Below, piece by piece: positions 53,324 to 63,455 of a stretch of DNA of 64,000 nt. Made by a program: the position numbers and the translations under genes. The notes beneath the pieces are model-generated. The model was not told the DNA's origin. It saw only the letters and a list, made by a program, of their open reading frames with translations, and ran no database searches. This DNA comes from Deefgea tanakiae (GTDB taxonomy: Bacteria; Pseudomonadota; Gammaproteobacteria; Burkholderiales; Chitinibacteraceae). Numbering within the stretch: position 1 is the first letter of the stretch; each line of letters opens with the position of its first letter. Where the stretch lies: NCBI RefSeq assembly GCF_019665765.1, contig NZ_CP081150.1, positions 2,108,001 through 2,172,000 on the forward strand, written 5' to 3'.

Positions 53324-53980
53324 AACAACTCCTAAAATTTAACAGTAAATCTAGCAACACAAAGGATGCAGGAAAAAGGCGCAAGTCAAAAACTGCAAAA
53401 CTACTTTAAGGCACAACAAATTTCAGCGTCAACTTAATTCAGGTAAACCATTACGTAAATGCATCAATGTCCACAGTTGGAAAGTCTTGATCTAAACATC
53501 TCAAGTCAACTTGTTGCTTCACTTATTGGCTCACACTTCATTCTCACATATATGTAAGCTGTTTTTTGACACTACGGAACCTAGATTACCGTAAATCGCT
53601 GCAAGCGTGAACTCTGTTACCTTGCTCACAAGGCAGGCTCAAAGCATCGAAATGAAGCATGCACCTGCGTTTTTTTTTTCACCCCACCAACTTAATACAG
53701 AGAATTATGTAGGCAATACCCCTAATGCATTTCAAATACTACAAAGTAAATTTACGAACTTTAAAAATATCAATACAAAACAAGCCAATAAGTCGATGGA
53801 AGGGATGAAAAATGTAGGGACCTATCAAAAAAAACACCTACTTTGCTTCAAAAATTACATTCTCACATACTTACTTCAGGCACCAAAACAGGAACCAACA
53901 CCTGGAAAATGCTCAAAAATCAATCAATCTAATTTATTTTTTTTGTGTATTTTTTTGTATCAAACCTGCAACAACAGAAA
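53324..53980. other. Long upstream region of the sugar transporter operon
   Basis: About 660 bp without a credible gene; a 129-codon frame at 53607-53996 is Asn/Lys/Gln-rich, lacks a ribosome site and is rejected. The promoter of the transporter operon should lie here. TACGG-N11-CCGTA at 53573-53593 and a poly-T tract near 53670 are the only notable structures. Confidence 0.4.
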
Positions 53981-54020
53981 TAAAAATGGCGTGTAAACCA
54001 CAGGTCACACGCCATTTTTA
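53981..54020. terminator. Terminator of the GntR gene
   Basis: Perfect 14-bp stem TAAAAATGGCGTGT/ACACGCCATTTTTA with a 12-nt loop; T-run on the minus strand after the regulator gene, 18 bp past its stop. Confidence 0.93.
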
Positions 54021-54038
54021 TTGCCAAGCAGGCTAAGA

Positions 54039-54779
54039 CTATCTATAAAGCTCTACGACAAAATCATAGTAGTCACTTCTAAACCAAGAGTGGGTCAACT
54101 CTATCGCCGAACCATCTTCCAAGTAACCTACCCGCGTCAAATGCAGCATGGCTGCTCCAGGCTCTACTCCTGTGAGTTTAGCAAGCTCTTCTGTTGCATT
54201 GATTGCGCCAATATTCTGTATCGCCCTAACAACACTGATGTTGGACTCGCGCATGAAATCATACAAAGATTCACCAATAAGCTCTGGTTCTGGCACGTAA
54301 TGAAATGGCAATGACGTATGTTCAACAGCCATAACGACATCATTAGCAAGACGTAAACGCTCCAAATGAGTGACTCGACTGTTCGGTGTTAAATTCAACC
54401 TCAGTAATTCTTCTGAACCCGCTAAAACAATTTCTCGTTTAAGCCATTGAGATGAAGGCCGAAAACCACGTTGCTTGAGCATTTCGGACAAATTGGTTAA
54501 ACGCGTTAGCGGCTGCTCAAGTTTTGGTGTGATATATGTGCCAGAACCCTGTCGACGCAAAATCAATCCTTGCTCGAACAGCAAATCTAAAGCCTTACGA
54601 GCGGTAACACGTGAAATACCCAGCACATCACAAAACATGCGTTCAGAAGGCAGGGGATCATCTGCTTTCCAAAACCCCGCATGAATTGCTGCAGCAAGCT
54701 TGTGGCCAAACTGTAAATACAATGGCGTTGCACTGTCATTATCCGGCTTGAGCACTAAAAGCTTATTTTGGTTTTGCAT
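54039..54779 (-). CDS. GntR/HutC family regulator with UTRA domain
   Basis: 246 residues. N-terminal winged helix (residues ~15-80): YLQFGHKLAAAIHAGFWKAD, DPLPSERMFCDVLGISRVTA, RKALDLLFEQGLILRRQGSG. C-terminal UTRA ligand-binding domain (VTHLERLRLANDVVMAVEHT, PEPELIGESLYDFM, ELTHSWFRSDYYDFVVELYR). NagR/DasR-type members sense GlcN-6-P or GlcNAc-6-P and control amino-sugar genes. It lies 25 bp after the kinase gene on the same strand and close to the transporter, so self- and operon control is likely. Confidence 0.93.
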   Translation of the reverse strand: MQNQNKLLVLKPDNDSATPLYLQFGHKLAAAIHAGFWKADDPLPSERMFCDVLGISRVTARKALDLLFEQGLILRRQGSGTYITPKLEQPLTRLTNLSEMLKQRGFRPSSQWLKREIVLAGSEELLRLNLTPNSRVTHLERLRLANDVVMAVEHTSLPFHYVPEPELIGESLYDFMRESNISVVRAIQNIGAINATEELAKLTGVEPGAAMLHLTRVGYLEDGSAIELTHSWFRSDYYDFVVELYR

Positions 54780-54804
54780 CCCCTACCCCTTATGACTCAG
54801 CAGA

Positions 54805-55683
54805 TTACTTGAACTCACGAGCAATCAGAATCAATGCACCTGCACAGGAGTCTTTCTGCGCGCGTGTCGTACTCGCCAAGAATTCAGCCGGCATATACGG
54901 ACGGAGTGCTTCTGACAAACCACCGCCACATATTGCGATTGGCAGATCAGGCGTAGACGCGCGTAAAGCTAAACCAATATTTTCAACTTCACGACCTGCA
55001 TCCAGCAAAAACGCTTTAGCATATTCATCAGTCTCACCGAACTGAACCACAGCAGGCGATAATGTTGCGCACTCGCTTTGCTTCATTTTGCCCATCCACT
55101 CGAATACTTTCTCGCGCGTGTCACCGGTGATCGAAAGCAGTTTTTCGCCAAATGCAGTCACTGGGCGACGACCATCCATAATGCGTTGCACATGGTTAAT
55201 CGCTTTTAAGCCTAAATACGCCCCCGAACCTTCATCTGAAGTCGGGAAGCCCCAGCCGCCTACCTCAAGCCGCGCGCCATCTGCGAGCCATGCCTCACCA
55301 ATTGAACCTGTTCCAATGGCGATAATGCCACCATGTTGGCCATTGTGCGCGCCCAATAAAGTCGAATAACCATCCGTTTCAACCACAATCTTCGCAAAGC
55401 CTGGGTTTTTAGCCGTAAATTCGTCGGCCCACGCCTTTACTGTTACACCCGACAAACCAAAACCCACTGCGCATTGGCTAAAATCTGGTTCATTAATACC
55501 TAAGGCTTTAAAGCCTTCATTAATAGCTTGAGTAATGTTGGTCCAAGCTTTATCAATCCCCTGCCCTAACGCAGAGGGGCCAGCTTCAGCGCGCAGCTTC
55601 TCCACACCATCCAGTCCTGCGATACAAATGCGTGTGCCAGTACCACCACCATCAACACCAATCAAATACTGAATATTGCTCAT
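54805..55683 (-). CDS. BadF/BadG-type N-acetylglucosamine (or glucosamine) kinase
   Basis: 292 residues from the ATG at 55683 (AAGGAAAAG upstream). ASKHA-fold kinase: phosphate-1 loop YLIGVDGGGTGTRICIAG, phosphate-2 GGIIAIGTGSIGEAWL, WGFPTSDEGSGAYLGLKAI, and the adenosine loop LPIAICGGGLSEALRPYM. Phosphorylates an imported amino sugar to the 6-phosphate. Family members include eukaryotic-type NAGK and Vibrio GspK (glucosamine kinase), so the exact sugar is open. Heads the kinase-GntR pair; nagA/nagB are not in the window. Confidence 0.9.
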   Translation of the reverse strand: MSNIQYLIGVDGGGTGTRICIAGLDGVEKLRAEAGPSALGQGIDKAWTNITQAINEGFKALGINEPDFSQCAVGFGLSGVTVKAWADEFTAKNPGFAKIVVETDGYSTLLGAHNGQHGGIIAIGTGSIGEAWLADGARLEVGGWGFPTSDEGSGAYLGLKAINHVQRIMDGRRPVTAFGEKLLSITGDTREKVFEWMGKMKQSECATLSPAVVQFGETDEYAKAFLLDAGREVENIGLALRASTPDLPIAICGGGLSEALRPYMPAEFLASTTRAQKDSCAGALILIAREFK

Positions 55684-55812
55684 TTTCTTTTCCTTCTTGT
55701 GAAGATATCGCCCATTGACCCAATTCAAAATGGAACTTAAAGACCACTTTGGAGATTTTAATTTTTGTAGTCAGTAGTTAAACCAACAAAACCAAGCCTT
55801 AAACACAATACC

Positions 55813-55833
55813 TTGCGTGAAATATCAACGCAA
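55813..55833. promoter_or_regulatory. Inverted repeat upstream of the kinase-GntR operon
   Basis: TTGCGT-N9-ACGCAA, perfect arms, about 130 bp before the kinase start; a second perfect repeat TCAATTG-T-CAATTGA is at 55862-55876. Either might be an operator, but I find no second copy in front of the transporter operon. Confidence 0.35.
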
Positions 55834-55884
55834 TAAAAGTACCAATTTAGTCAGGCACACTTCAATTGTCAATTGAGTACCCAA

Positions 55885-55912
55885 TAAAAAACGCCCAATT
55901 TCTCGGGCGTTT
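55885..55912 (-). terminator. Terminator of cysH
   Basis: Minus-strand AAACGCCC/GGGCGTTT stem with 8-nt loop followed by T-run, 20 bp after the cysH stop. Confidence 0.92.
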
Positions 55913-55931
55913 GTTTTCAAGCAACAGTTAT

Positions 55932-56636
55932 TTATTTCAAAAAGCTAACTGGCGCGCTTTTCACATGCAAACCACACTCTTTGTTTTCAGGGTTTTCCCA
56001 CCACCAGCGGCCAGCGCGAACATCTTCGCCCATCGCAATCGGCCGCGTACAGGGGGCGCAACCAATTGAAGGCACATGCTGATCATGCAGTTTATTATAT
56101 GGAATATTATTTTCGCGAATAAAAGCCCAAACTTCTTTCTCGGTCCACTCAATCAAAGGATTGAACTTCTCAAGCCCATTGCCAGCATCAAACTCTTGAT
56201 ACCCCAAATCAGTGCGAGTTGGTGATTGTTCGCGGCGCAAGCCAGTAATCCATGCTTTTTGAGCTGATAGTGCACGTTGCAAGGGCTCAATTTTGCGGAT
56301 ATGGCAGCACGATTTACGCAATTCAACCGACTCATAAAACGCGTTAATGCCTTTTTCATTCACATAGGCTTCAACGGCAGAAGTATTCGGGAAGTAAACC
56401 TGAATTGGATGCGATGGATATGCAACAGCAACATCTTGCATCAGGGTATAAGTTTCAACCGGAAGACGGCCAGTATCCAAACTAAAAATCTTCACTGCAA
56501 CATTGTGCTTAGCCAGCAAATGCGTAATCACCATGTCTTCTGCGCCAAAAGAATTAGCGAACACCGCAGGGCTATACTCGGCTGCAATTCTCTCTAGTAG
56601 AGCAACCGTTTCTGATAGTTTTTGTGCAAAGTCCAT
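55932..56636 (-). CDS. cysH: Adenylylsulfate (APS) reductase, [4Fe-4S] type
   Basis: 234 residues. Reduces activated sulfate to sulfite with thioredoxin. Nucleotide-binding SFGAEDMVITHLL and LDTGRLPVETY, plus FNPLIEWTEKEVW. Four cluster cysteines in the CC-X81-CxxC pattern (C110, C111, C193, C196) mark the iron-sulfur APS-reducing type and not the PAPS type; catalytic Cys221 is in the C-terminal KECGLH. Next to the TauE-like exporter on the same strand, 14 bp apart, and to divergent cysB, which likely activates it. Confidence 0.95.
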   Translation of the reverse strand: MDFAQKLSETVALLERIAAEYSPAVFANSFGAEDMVITHLLAKHNVAVKIFSLDTGRLPVETYTLMQDVAVAYPSHPIQVYFPNTSAVEAYVNEKGINAFYESVELRKSCCHIRKIEPLQRALSAQKAWITGLRREQSPTRTDLGYQEFDAGNGLEKFNPLIEWTEKEVWAFIRENNIPYNKLHDQHVPSIGCAPCTRPIAMGEDVRAGRWWWENPENKECGLHVKSAPVSFLK

Positions 56637-56650
56637 TATTAAATCCCCAA

Positions 56651-57451
56651 TTAGAATGCTAATTTATAACCAATAAACACCAGCATCGTTGCTAAGCAAG
56701 GACGCAATACATTATCTGAAATACGGCCAGTCAAATGACTCCCCAAGTAGATACCTGGCAACGAACCCAACAATAAATATCCGAGCAAGCTCCAATCCAT
56801 ATTGCCCATACTCGCATGACCCAAGCCAGCAACCAGCGTGAGTGGCACTGCATGAGCGATTTCAGTCCCCACCAAGCGCTTGGTGGCCATCAATGGATAG
56901 AGTAAAAACAAAGCAACCGTACCTAATGCGCCAGCACCAATTGACGTTAACGTCACAATCGCGCCCAATAAAATCCCTGTGATGACTGTGAGCGTATTTA
57001 AACGAGAGCCCGTCATTTTAAATTTTTCACCAGCATGCTTTTGGGCAAAACCGATAATTTGCTGTTTAAACACAATCGCAACAGCTGTAAAAAGCAAAGC
57101 CCAGCCAAGCGCATGCTTGATGACTGCGTTCATCACTTGGGTATCGGTATGCAGATTGTGCAGCACCAGCAAGGTCAACGCCGCAGCAGGAACACTACCC
57201 AATGCCAACCAACCGGTAATGGTCCAGTCGATGTTTTTATTTTTCTGGTGCACATACACACCACCGGCTTTCGTGATGGCGGCATAAAGCAAATCAGTAC
57301 CCACGGCCGCAGCAGGAGGAATACCAAACCACAATAAAATAGGGGTCATCAAAGAACCGCCACCAACACCTGTCATCCCAACAATAAAGCCGACCACCAA
57401 GCCCGCAACAACAAAACCAATCATGCCAACTTCAATGATGCCTAAATCCAT
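56651..57451 (-). CDS. TauE/SafE family sulfite or sulfur-anion transporter
   Basis: 266 residues, eight or so TM helices. The start GFVVAGLVVGFIVGMTGVGG with SLMTPILL and the second VGTDLLYAAITKAGG, plus the repeated LTSIGAGALGTVALFLLYPL, are typical of TauE/SafE. Such carriers export sulfite or sulfoacetate or import sulfur anions. Being first of a pair with cysH and opposite cysB suggests a role in assimilatory sulfate metabolism, perhaps sulfate uptake or sulfite relief; the direction of transport is unknown. Confidence 0.92.
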   Translation of the reverse strand: MDLGIIEVGMIGFVVAGLVVGFIVGMTGVGGGSLMTPILLWFGIPPAAAVGTDLLYAAITKAGGVYVHQKNKNIDWTITGWLALGSVPAAALTLLVLHNLHTDTQVMNAVIKHALGWALLFTAVAIVFKQQIIGFAQKHAGEKFKMTGSRLNTLTVITGILLGAIVTLTSIGAGALGTVALFLLYPLMATKRLVGTEIAHAVPLTLVAGLGHASMGNMDWSLLGYLLLGSLPGIYLGSHLTGRISDNVLRPCLATMLVFIGYKLAF

Positions 57452-57576
57452 AACTAGTCCTAATTTGCCATTGATCGGCGGATTTTTATTCAGCCTTGCA
57501 TCATAACAATTTTACTTATAACGGCTTAGACAAATATGTTAGGATTTTAGAACTTAAAATTCTCTAAGGCTGTAAC

Positions 57577-58515
57577 ATGAAACTCCAACAGCTCCGCTAT
57601 TTGGTTGAAGTCGCCAAGCAAGGTTTAAATGTTTCTGAGGCGGCCGAAAAACTTCACACCTCACAACCGGGAATTTCCAAACAAATTCGCTTACTTGAAG
57701 ACGAATTAGGCGTGCAAATCTTTATTCGCAACGGCAAACGCGTCGTAGACATTACCGCCCCTGGACGTGAAATACTGCGAATTGCCGAGCGCATTTTAAT
57801 GCAATCGCAAAATCTAAAACGCATCGGCGAAGAGTTCATCAATGTCGAAGGCGGCAGCCTAACAATTGCCACCACGCATACTCAAGCGCGCTACGCACTG
57901 CCTAAAACCATCCAAACTTTTTTACAGCGCTACCCGAAAGTACGCTTATCGATCAAACAAGGTAGCCCAACGCAGATTTCTGAAATGGTAGTCGACGGGA
58001 GCGCCGACATTGCGATTGCGACTGAAGGGATTGATCACTATCCAGAACTAGCCATGCTCGACTGCTACACATGGAATCGCAGCGTAGTGGTGCCTAAAGG
58101 TCATCCTTTGACCGAATTGCAGCGTGAAATTAGCTTGGAAGACATCGCGGCGTGGCCCTTGATTACGTATGATTTTGCCTTTGCCGGACGCTCCAAAATC
58201 AACCGCGCGTTTGAAAGCAAAAATCTCAACCCCAATGTTGTCCTCACCGCCATCGACTCGGACGTCATCAAGACCTATGTCGGCTTAGGACTGGGTATTG
58301 GCATTTTAGCCAGCATGGCCTTTGAGCCAGAGCGTGATACCCTACTGACCGCCATTGATGCCAGCCATTTGTTTGAGTCATCGACCACCCGAATTGGTAT
58401 CCGCAAAGACGCTTATTTACGTGGCTATGGCTATGACTTTATTGAGCTATTCGCCCCGCATTTGAATCGCCATATTGTTCAAGCAGGGCTACTGTGCGAA
58501 AGTGAAGACGAATAA
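57577..58515 (+). CDS. cysB: CysB LysR-type regulator
   Basis: 312 residues. LysR winged helix at residues 1-60: MKLQQLRYLVEVAKQGLNVS, EAAEKLHTSQPGISKQIRLL, LGVQIFIRNGKRV, the CysB/Cbl-specific variant. The ligand domain includes TTHTQARYALP and QGSPTQISEMV, where O-acetylserine/N-acetylserine and thiosulfate bind. Activates sulfur assimilation genes. Divergent from the tauE-cysH pair with a 125-bp shared region that should hold CysB sites. Confidence 0.95.
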   Translation: MKLQQLRYLVEVAKQGLNVSEAAEKLHTSQPGISKQIRLLEDELGVQIFIRNGKRVVDITAPGREILRIAERILMQSQNLKRIGEEFINVEGGSLTIATTHTQARYALPKTIQTFLQRYPKVRLSIKQGSPTQISEMVVDGSADIAIATEGIDHYPELAMLDCYTWNRSVVVPKGHPLTELQREISLEDIAAWPLITYDFAFAGRSKINRAFESKNLNPNVVLTAIDSDVIKTYVGLGLGIGILASMAFEPERDTLLTAIDASHLFESSTTRIGIRKDAYLRGYGYDFIELFAPHLNRHIVQAGLLCESEDE

Positions 58516-58547
58516 TATGGCCATGTTCAGATTACGTGTTGATGGTT

Positions 58548-58690
58548 TTAAGTGCCTGCGGCACGGTGTTTTACAGTCGCAATCCGCGACGGGGACTTAC
58601 TTTTCTTGCTTCGCCAAGAAAAGTAAGCAAAAGAAGGCGACCCATATATCTGCGCCGACTTCGTCGGCTTGATATGAGGGGTTTTAAAAT
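58548..58690 (+). repeat. Interspersed stem-loop repeat, copy R3
   Basis: GTCGCAATCCGCGACGGGGA then a 13-bp perfect stem CTTACTTTTCTTG/CAAGAAAAGTAAG at 58596-58627 with loop CTTCGC, then CAAAAGAAGGCGACCC, CGCCGACTTCGTCGG, and a short tail. About 140 bp, downstream of cysB. Confidence 0.85.
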
Positions 58691-58752
58691 ACTCAGCTCG
58701 ACGATCAAGAAACAATATCAACACCTAAACTGAACATGGCTAATAATATCGA

Positions 58753-58799
58753 TGTATTACCATCTAGCCTCTATTTAATATGGTCTAGATGGCAATACC
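58753..58799. repeat. 47-bp palindromic repeat, copy F
   Basis: TGTATTACCATCTAG ... CTAGATGGCAATACC with 13 of 15 paired bases and AT-rich centre CCTCTATTTAATATGGT. It ends 3 bp before the nudF stop codon, between convergent cysB and nudF. Confidence 0.85.
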
Positions 58800-58801
58800 T
58801 A

Positions 58802-59344
58802 TCAAACCAATCCTTTCTGCTGCGCCCAAAAAATTCCGCTCACCGTTTTGGCGTCGGTAATCGAGCCATCTAAAACGCCAGCGACTAACTCAGCCATGCT
58901 CATCGTAATACTTTCTAAAAACTCACCTTCATCCAATTGCTTTTCACCGGCAGTTAAATCCTTGGCGAGATAAATTTTAATTTCTTCATCTGTATAAGAA
59001 ATAATCGGATGAAGTACGCCCAAATATTCCCACGATGCGGCGCTGTAGCCCGTTTCTTCAAGTAATTCACGCTGTGCGCACAATAAAGGATCTTCTCCAA
59101 TTTCAAGCTTGCCAGCCGGGAACTCAATGAATACACGGTCTAGCGGATAGCGAAATTGACGCTCGAGTAACAAACGACCATCGGGCAATTGCGGAATAAT
59201 CATCACCGCACCGGGATGCTTGATGTATTCGCGGGTGGCCTCCGAGCCATCTGGCAAACGCACCGTATCGCAAAATGCATTCAGTAATTTGCCTTTAAAT
59301 AAGGGCTGACTGGTAATTTTCTCTTCAATTAAATGACGATCCAT
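58802..59344 (-). CDS. nudF: ADP-ribose pyrophosphatase (NUDIX)
   Basis: 180 residues from the ATG at 59344 (an in-frame ATG at 59356 is also possible). NUDIX box GKLEIGEDPLLCAQRELLEE then TGYSA fits GX5EX7REUXEEXGU exactly. GAVMIIPQLPDGRLLLERQFRYP and HPIISYTDEEIKIYLA are typical of ADP-ribose pyrophosphatases, which hydrolyse ADP-ribose and ADP-glucose-like sugars. Next to glycogen genes, an ADP-glucose-hydrolysing role is possible, but a terminator separates it from glgP. Confidence 0.9.
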   Translation of the reverse strand: MDRHLIEEKITSQPLFKGKLLNAFCDTVRLPDGSEATREYIKHPGAVMIIPQLPDGRLLLERQFRYPLDRVFIEFPAGKLEIGEDPLLCAQRELLEETGYSAASWEYLGVLHPIISYTDEEIKIYLAKDLTAGEKQLDEGEFLESITMSMAELVAGVLDGSITDAKTVSGIFWAQQKGLV

Positions 59345-59364
59345 GATGATTTCCAATTCTCAAA

Positions 59365-59391
59365 TAAAAAACGGCGACCTGTAGTCGCCGT
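59365..59391 (-). terminator. Terminator of the glg operon
   Basis: ACGGCGAC/GTCGCCGT stem with loop CTGTA/TACAG and a T-run on the minus strand after glgP. Confidence 0.93.
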
Positions 59392-59448
59392 CAAAACAGA
59401 TATTGAGTGAGTCTACACCGAACGCCTCAGCCTTGACTCCTCACACCA

Positions 59449-61902
59449 TCAAAGTTTGACTGGTTCGGTATACCAAATCCGATCCGCGTATTCTTTAATC
59501 GTGCGGTCTGATGAGAAATGCCCCATGCCAGCCACATTATAAATAGCGCGTTTCGCCCATTCTTCTGGCTTGGCGTACAAAGCGTCTACTTTGGCTTGTG
59601 TTTCCACATAAGATTCAAAGTCAGCAAGTAGCTGATAATGATCACCCCAGTTGACCAATACATCAAAAATCACGCGGTAACGCTCTGGCTCGGTTGGGCT
59701 AAAGAAGCCAGAAGCCAGCATATTAAGTGTATCGCGCAGATCTTTGTTGCCTTCGTACAGTGCGCGTGGGTTGTAGCCATTGGCGCGTAATTCGCCGACT
59801 TCTTCGGTGGTGTTACCGAAGATAAACATATTGTCAGCGCCAACAGCATCTTGCATTTCTACGTTGGCACCATCGAGCGTACCAATCGTTAAAGCGCCAT
59901 TGAGCGCAAATTTCATATTGCCCGTGCCGGAAGCCTCCGTACCCGCAGTCGAAATTTGCTCCGACAAATCAGCAGCAGGAATAATGATTTCCGCCAAACT
60001 CACGCTGTAGTTGGGCAAAAACACGACTTTGAGCTTGTCGCCAATACGATGATCATTATTGATTTTGATGCCGACATCGTTAATGAGTTGAATCACCAAC
60101 TTCGCCATGTGATACGCCGACGCTGCTTTACCGGCAAAAATCACCACGCGTGGCTGCCAGTTCTTATCTGGATTGGCCAAAATTTGGTTGTAACGGGTAA
60201 TCACATGCAACACATTCAACAGTTGCCGTTTGTATTCGTGTATCCGCTTCACCTGCACATCAAACAAAGCATTTGGATTAATCACACCACCTAAGGTGTG
60301 CGCAACATAGGTCGCCAAACGCTTTTTATTTGCCAGTTTAGCCTCACGGAACGCTTCAACAAATTGCGGGAAATCAGCTGAAGCCTTGAGCTCTGCCAGT
60401 TCATTCAAATTTGCGCGCCAAGTTTGACCAATTGCACCGTCAATCAATTTTGATAAAGATGGGTTGGCCAACGCCAACCAGCGGCGCGGTGTTACGCCAT
60501 TAGTGACATTAGTAAAACGCTCTGGATACAGACGTGCAAAGTCAGCAAAAATCGACTCAACCATCAAATCAGAGTGTAGCGCTGAAACGCCGTTGATTTT
60601 ATGACTACCGACCACGGCCAAGTACGCCATCCGCACTTTTCGATCACCGTGTTCTTCAATCAAAGAAACGCGGCGCAAGAAATCAGCATCATTGGGAACC
60701 GCCAAGGCAACTTCTTTTAAGAAGGCTTCATTGATATCAAAAATGATTTTCAAATGGCGCGGCAACAAACGGCCCAACATATCGACCGGCCATGTTTCGA
60801 GCGCTTCGCTCATCAAAGTATGGTTGGTATAACTAAAGACCTTGCCCGTCATCGCCCATGCTTCATCCCACTCGTAATTGTAATCATCGAGCAAAATGCG
60901 CATCAATTCAGGAATCGCCAGCACCGGATGCGTGTCGTTTAAATGTATCGCGACCTTGTCTTCCAGGCGATCTAAATTGTCGTGCGTGCTTAAATAGCGA
61001 TGGATGATGTCCTGCAAACTAGCCGCGACAAAGAAATATTCTTGGCGCAAGCGTAGCTCTTTACCTACGTACGTTGAATCATCTGGATACAACACACGCG
61101 ATACGTTTTCAGACAGATTTTTCTCTTCCACCGCCGAGAAATAATCGCCTTGATTGAATTTTTTCAGATTGATTTCACGCGTTGAACGCGCAGTCCATAA
61201 ACGCAGTGTATTGGTTGATTTGGTCGCATACCCTGGAATCACAATATCGTGCGCAACGGCCAGTACGTCGTTTTGGCTATCTAACCAGCGTACTTTTTTG
61301 CCTTCTAATTCCAGTCGGCCACCAAAACGCACGCGGTAACACACTTCATCGCGCGGGAAGTCGACGATATTGACAGAACCCAACCACGTATCAGGCACTT
61401 CAACCTGACGGCCCTCGATGATGCGTTGCTTAAACATACCGAACTGATAACGAATCCCGTAGCCCATTCCCGGAATACCTAGGGTCGCCATTGAATCTAA
61501 AAAGCACGCCGCCAATCGACCTAAACCGCCATTACCCAAGGCCGCATCCGGTTCCATGCCAACGAGTTCGTCGTAATCAACGCCCATATCATCGAGCGCA
61601 GTTCGGACGACGTCTTCCATATTCAAAGCCAGCAGCGCATTAGATAACGCGCGGCCAATCAGGAACTCCATCGAGAGATAATAAACTCGCTTCACATCTT
61701 GCGAGTATTGTGCGCGAGTTGTTTCCATCCAGCGTTCGACCATTTGGTCACGCACAGCGAGAAATGTGGCATCCATCCAATCTTTCGGTTGTGCGGCGCG
61801 CGGGTCTTTACCAATCGAGTACATTAATTTATTGGCGATGGCTTTTTTCATCGACTCAGCATCGTGCTGATTCGCTGAATCATATTGAAATGGCAAACTC
61901 AT
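59449..61902 (-). CDS. glgP: Glycogen/starch phosphorylase
   Basis: 817 residues from the ATG at 61902 (AGGAG upstream); a longer frame to 62043 would overlap glgA and is rejected. Releases glucose-1-phosphate from glycogen using PLP. Visible: [74 protein letters not shown], and the PLP region [20 protein letters not shown]. Ends the glgC-glgA-glgP group; presence of both synthesis and breakdown genes implies a full glycogen cycle. glgB is not in the window. Confidence 0.97.
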   Translation of the reverse strand: MSLPFQYDSANQHDAESMKKAIANKLMYSIGKDPRAAQPKDWMDATFLAVRDQMVERWMETTRAQYSQDVKRVYYLSMEFLIGRALSNALLALNMEDVVRTALDDMGVDYDELVGMEPDAALGNGGLGRLAACFLDSMATLGIPGMGYGIRYQFGMFKQRIIEGRQVEVPDTWLGSVNIVDFPRDEVCYRVRFGGRLELEGKKVRWLDSQNDVLAVAHDIVIPGYATKSTNTLRLWTARSTREINLKKFNQGDYFSAVEEKNLSENVSRVLYPDDSTYVGKELRLRQEYFFVAASLQDIIHRYLSTHDNLDRLEDKVAIHLNDTHPVLAIPELMRILLDDYNYEWDEAWAMTGKVFSYTNHTLMSEALETWPVDMLGRLLPRHLKIIFDINEAFLKEVALAVPNDADFLRRVSLIEEHGDRKVRMAYLAVVGSHKINGVSALHSDLMVESIFADFARLYPERFTNVTNGVTPRRWLALANPSLSKLIDGAIGQTWRANLNELAELKASADFPQFVEAFREAKLANKKRLATYVAHTLGGVINPNALFDVQVKRIHEYKRQLLNVLHVITRYNQILANPDKNWQPRVVIFAGKAASAYHMAKLVIQLINDVGIKINNDHRIGDKLKVVFLPNYSVSLAEIIIPAADLSEQISTAGTEASGTGNMKFALNGALTIGTLDGANVEMQDAVGADNMFIFGNTTEEVGELRANGYNPRALYEGNKDLRDTLNMLASGFFSPTEPERYRVIFDVLVNWGDHYQLLADFESYVETQAKVDALYAKPEEWAKRAIYNVAGMGHFSSDRTIKEYADRIWYTEPVKL

Positions 61903-61946
61903 AAATGGATTACTCCTAGTTAAACGGGATGTGGCCAAAGGCTGCG

Positions 61947-63380
61947 TTATGCACCTAGCGCACGATATAAAGCACAATATTCTGCAGCTGCGGTATGCCA
62001 GCCAAAATCTGAATTCATCGCTTGCTGGCGTACAGCTTTCCATTCTTTAGGGCGCGCCCACAGCGCAAACATCCGGCGAATACCCCGGGTGAGTTCTTCA
62101 CTGGAGAACACATCAAATACTGCGCCAGTGGCAATACCGTCCTGTAAGTTTTCCAATGAGCAATCAACCACCGTATCAGCGAGCCCACCAACGCGGCGTA
62201 CCAGTGGCAAAGCACCATATTTCAAACCATAAAGCTGTGTGAGACCACAAGGCTCAAAACGGCTTGGCACCATAATGACATCGCTGCCAGCCATAATTTG
62301 ATGCGAGAACGACTCGTCGTAACCGATTTTCACCGCAATCTGGCTTGGATTTTCAGCTGCAGCCACGCGAAATGCCGCTTCCATCGCAGCATCACCACTG
62401 CCTAGTAACACAAACTGACCACCTCGATCGGTGATTTCATGTAAAGCAGCCAGAACGAGATGCAAACCTTTTTGCTCGGTCAAACGACTCACTACCGCAA
62501 AGAGCGGTTTATCTGCCGACACTTCCAATCCCATCACCGCTTGCAAAGCCGCTTTACATTTAGCCTTGCCTGCTGGCTTTTCTGGCGTATAACTTGCTGC
62601 AATCAAAGCGTCGCTAGCAGGATTCCAGATTGCTTCATCCACTCCATTGAGCACGCCTGACAATGCGCCGCCGCGATCTCGCAATAAACCATCCAAACCG
62701 CAACCTTGCTCGGTACCGGTAATTTCAGCCGCATATGTCGGCGAAACCGTCGTCACACGATCAGCAAAATAAATCCCAGCCTTCATAAATGACAAATGGC
62801 CGTGAAATTCAACGCCATTGACATCAAAAAAGTGCGCGGGCAATTCAACCGCAGCAAAATCCGATGGCGAAAATACACCCTGATAGGCCAGATTATGAAT
62901 CGTGAACACACTGCGAGCGGGGTGACCCACAGCAGCCAAGTACGCTGGTGCTAAACCCGCGTGCCAATCATGCGCATGGACGACGCTCGGTCGCCAGAAT
63001 CCATCGCAGCCTTCGGCAATCCGCGCCGCCACCCAGCCAAGGATGGCAAATCGCAGATGATTATCAGCATACGGATGGTGATTACCGTCTTGGTACGGAT
63101 TGCCGCCACGATCATATAAATGTGGCGCATCAATCACATACACACCCACACCATCCGCGGTTTTACCAAACAATAAACGCACTGTACCGGCGAACGATTC
63201 AAACTGAGCCACTTCACCATCAATCGTGAGTCCTGCAAATATCGCAGGAAAGCCGGGCAATAACACTCGCACATCGCAATCTAAGGGCGCTAAGGCCAAA
63301 GGCAAAGCACCAGAAACGTCGGCCAAGCCACCTGTTTTCAACAGTGGAAACATTTCCGCGCAAACATGCAGTACACGCAT
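61947..63380 (-). CDS. glgA: Glycogen synthase
   Basis: 477 residues from the ATG at 63380 (an in-frame upstream start at 63389 adds three residues). Transfers glucose from ADP-glucose to glycogen. GT5 features: [16 protein letters not shown] (ADP-glucose binding Lys), [46 protein letters not shown], and [18 protein letters not shown]. Follows glgC on the same strand by 75 bp; glgP starts 44 bp after it. Confidence 0.97.
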   Translation of the reverse strand: MRVLHVCAEMFPLLKTGGLADVSGALPLALAPLDCDVRVLLPGFPAIFAGLTIDGEVAQFESFAGTVRLLFGKTADGVGVYVIDAPHLYDRGGNPYQDGNHHPYADNHLRFAILGWVAARIAEGCDGFWRPSVVHAHDWHAGLAPAYLAAVGHPARSVFTIHNLAYQGVFSPSDFAAVELPAHFFDVNGVEFHGHLSFMKAGIYFADRVTTVSPTYAAEITGTEQGCGLDGLLRDRGGALSGVLNGVDEAIWNPASDALIAASYTPEKPAGKAKCKAALQAVMGLEVSADKPLFAVVSRLTEQKGLHLVLAALHEITDRGGQFVLLGSGDAAMEAAFRVAAAENPSQIAVKIGYDESFSHQIMAGSDVIMVPSRFEPCGLTQLYGLKYGALPLVRRVGGLADTVVDCSLENLQDGIATGAVFDVFSSEELTRGIRRMFALWARPKEWKAVRQQAMNSDFGWHTAAAEYCALYRALGA

Positions 63381-63455
63381 AGTGAACATCCTGTAAAAAT
63401 TAATTTGAGCAATTCACGATGAGACAATTTTGCCGCAAAGTGTAGCGTTCGTTCT

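Noticed and set aside
53607-53996. 129-codon plus-strand frame upstream of the sugar transporter
   Set aside because: Low-complexity Asn/Lys/Gln composition of AT-rich intergenic DNA, no ribosome site, and it runs into a terminator stem.
59500-61900. Numerous plus-strand frames opposite glgP
   Set aside because: Antisense shadows of a well-supported gene, without family similarity or ribosome sites.
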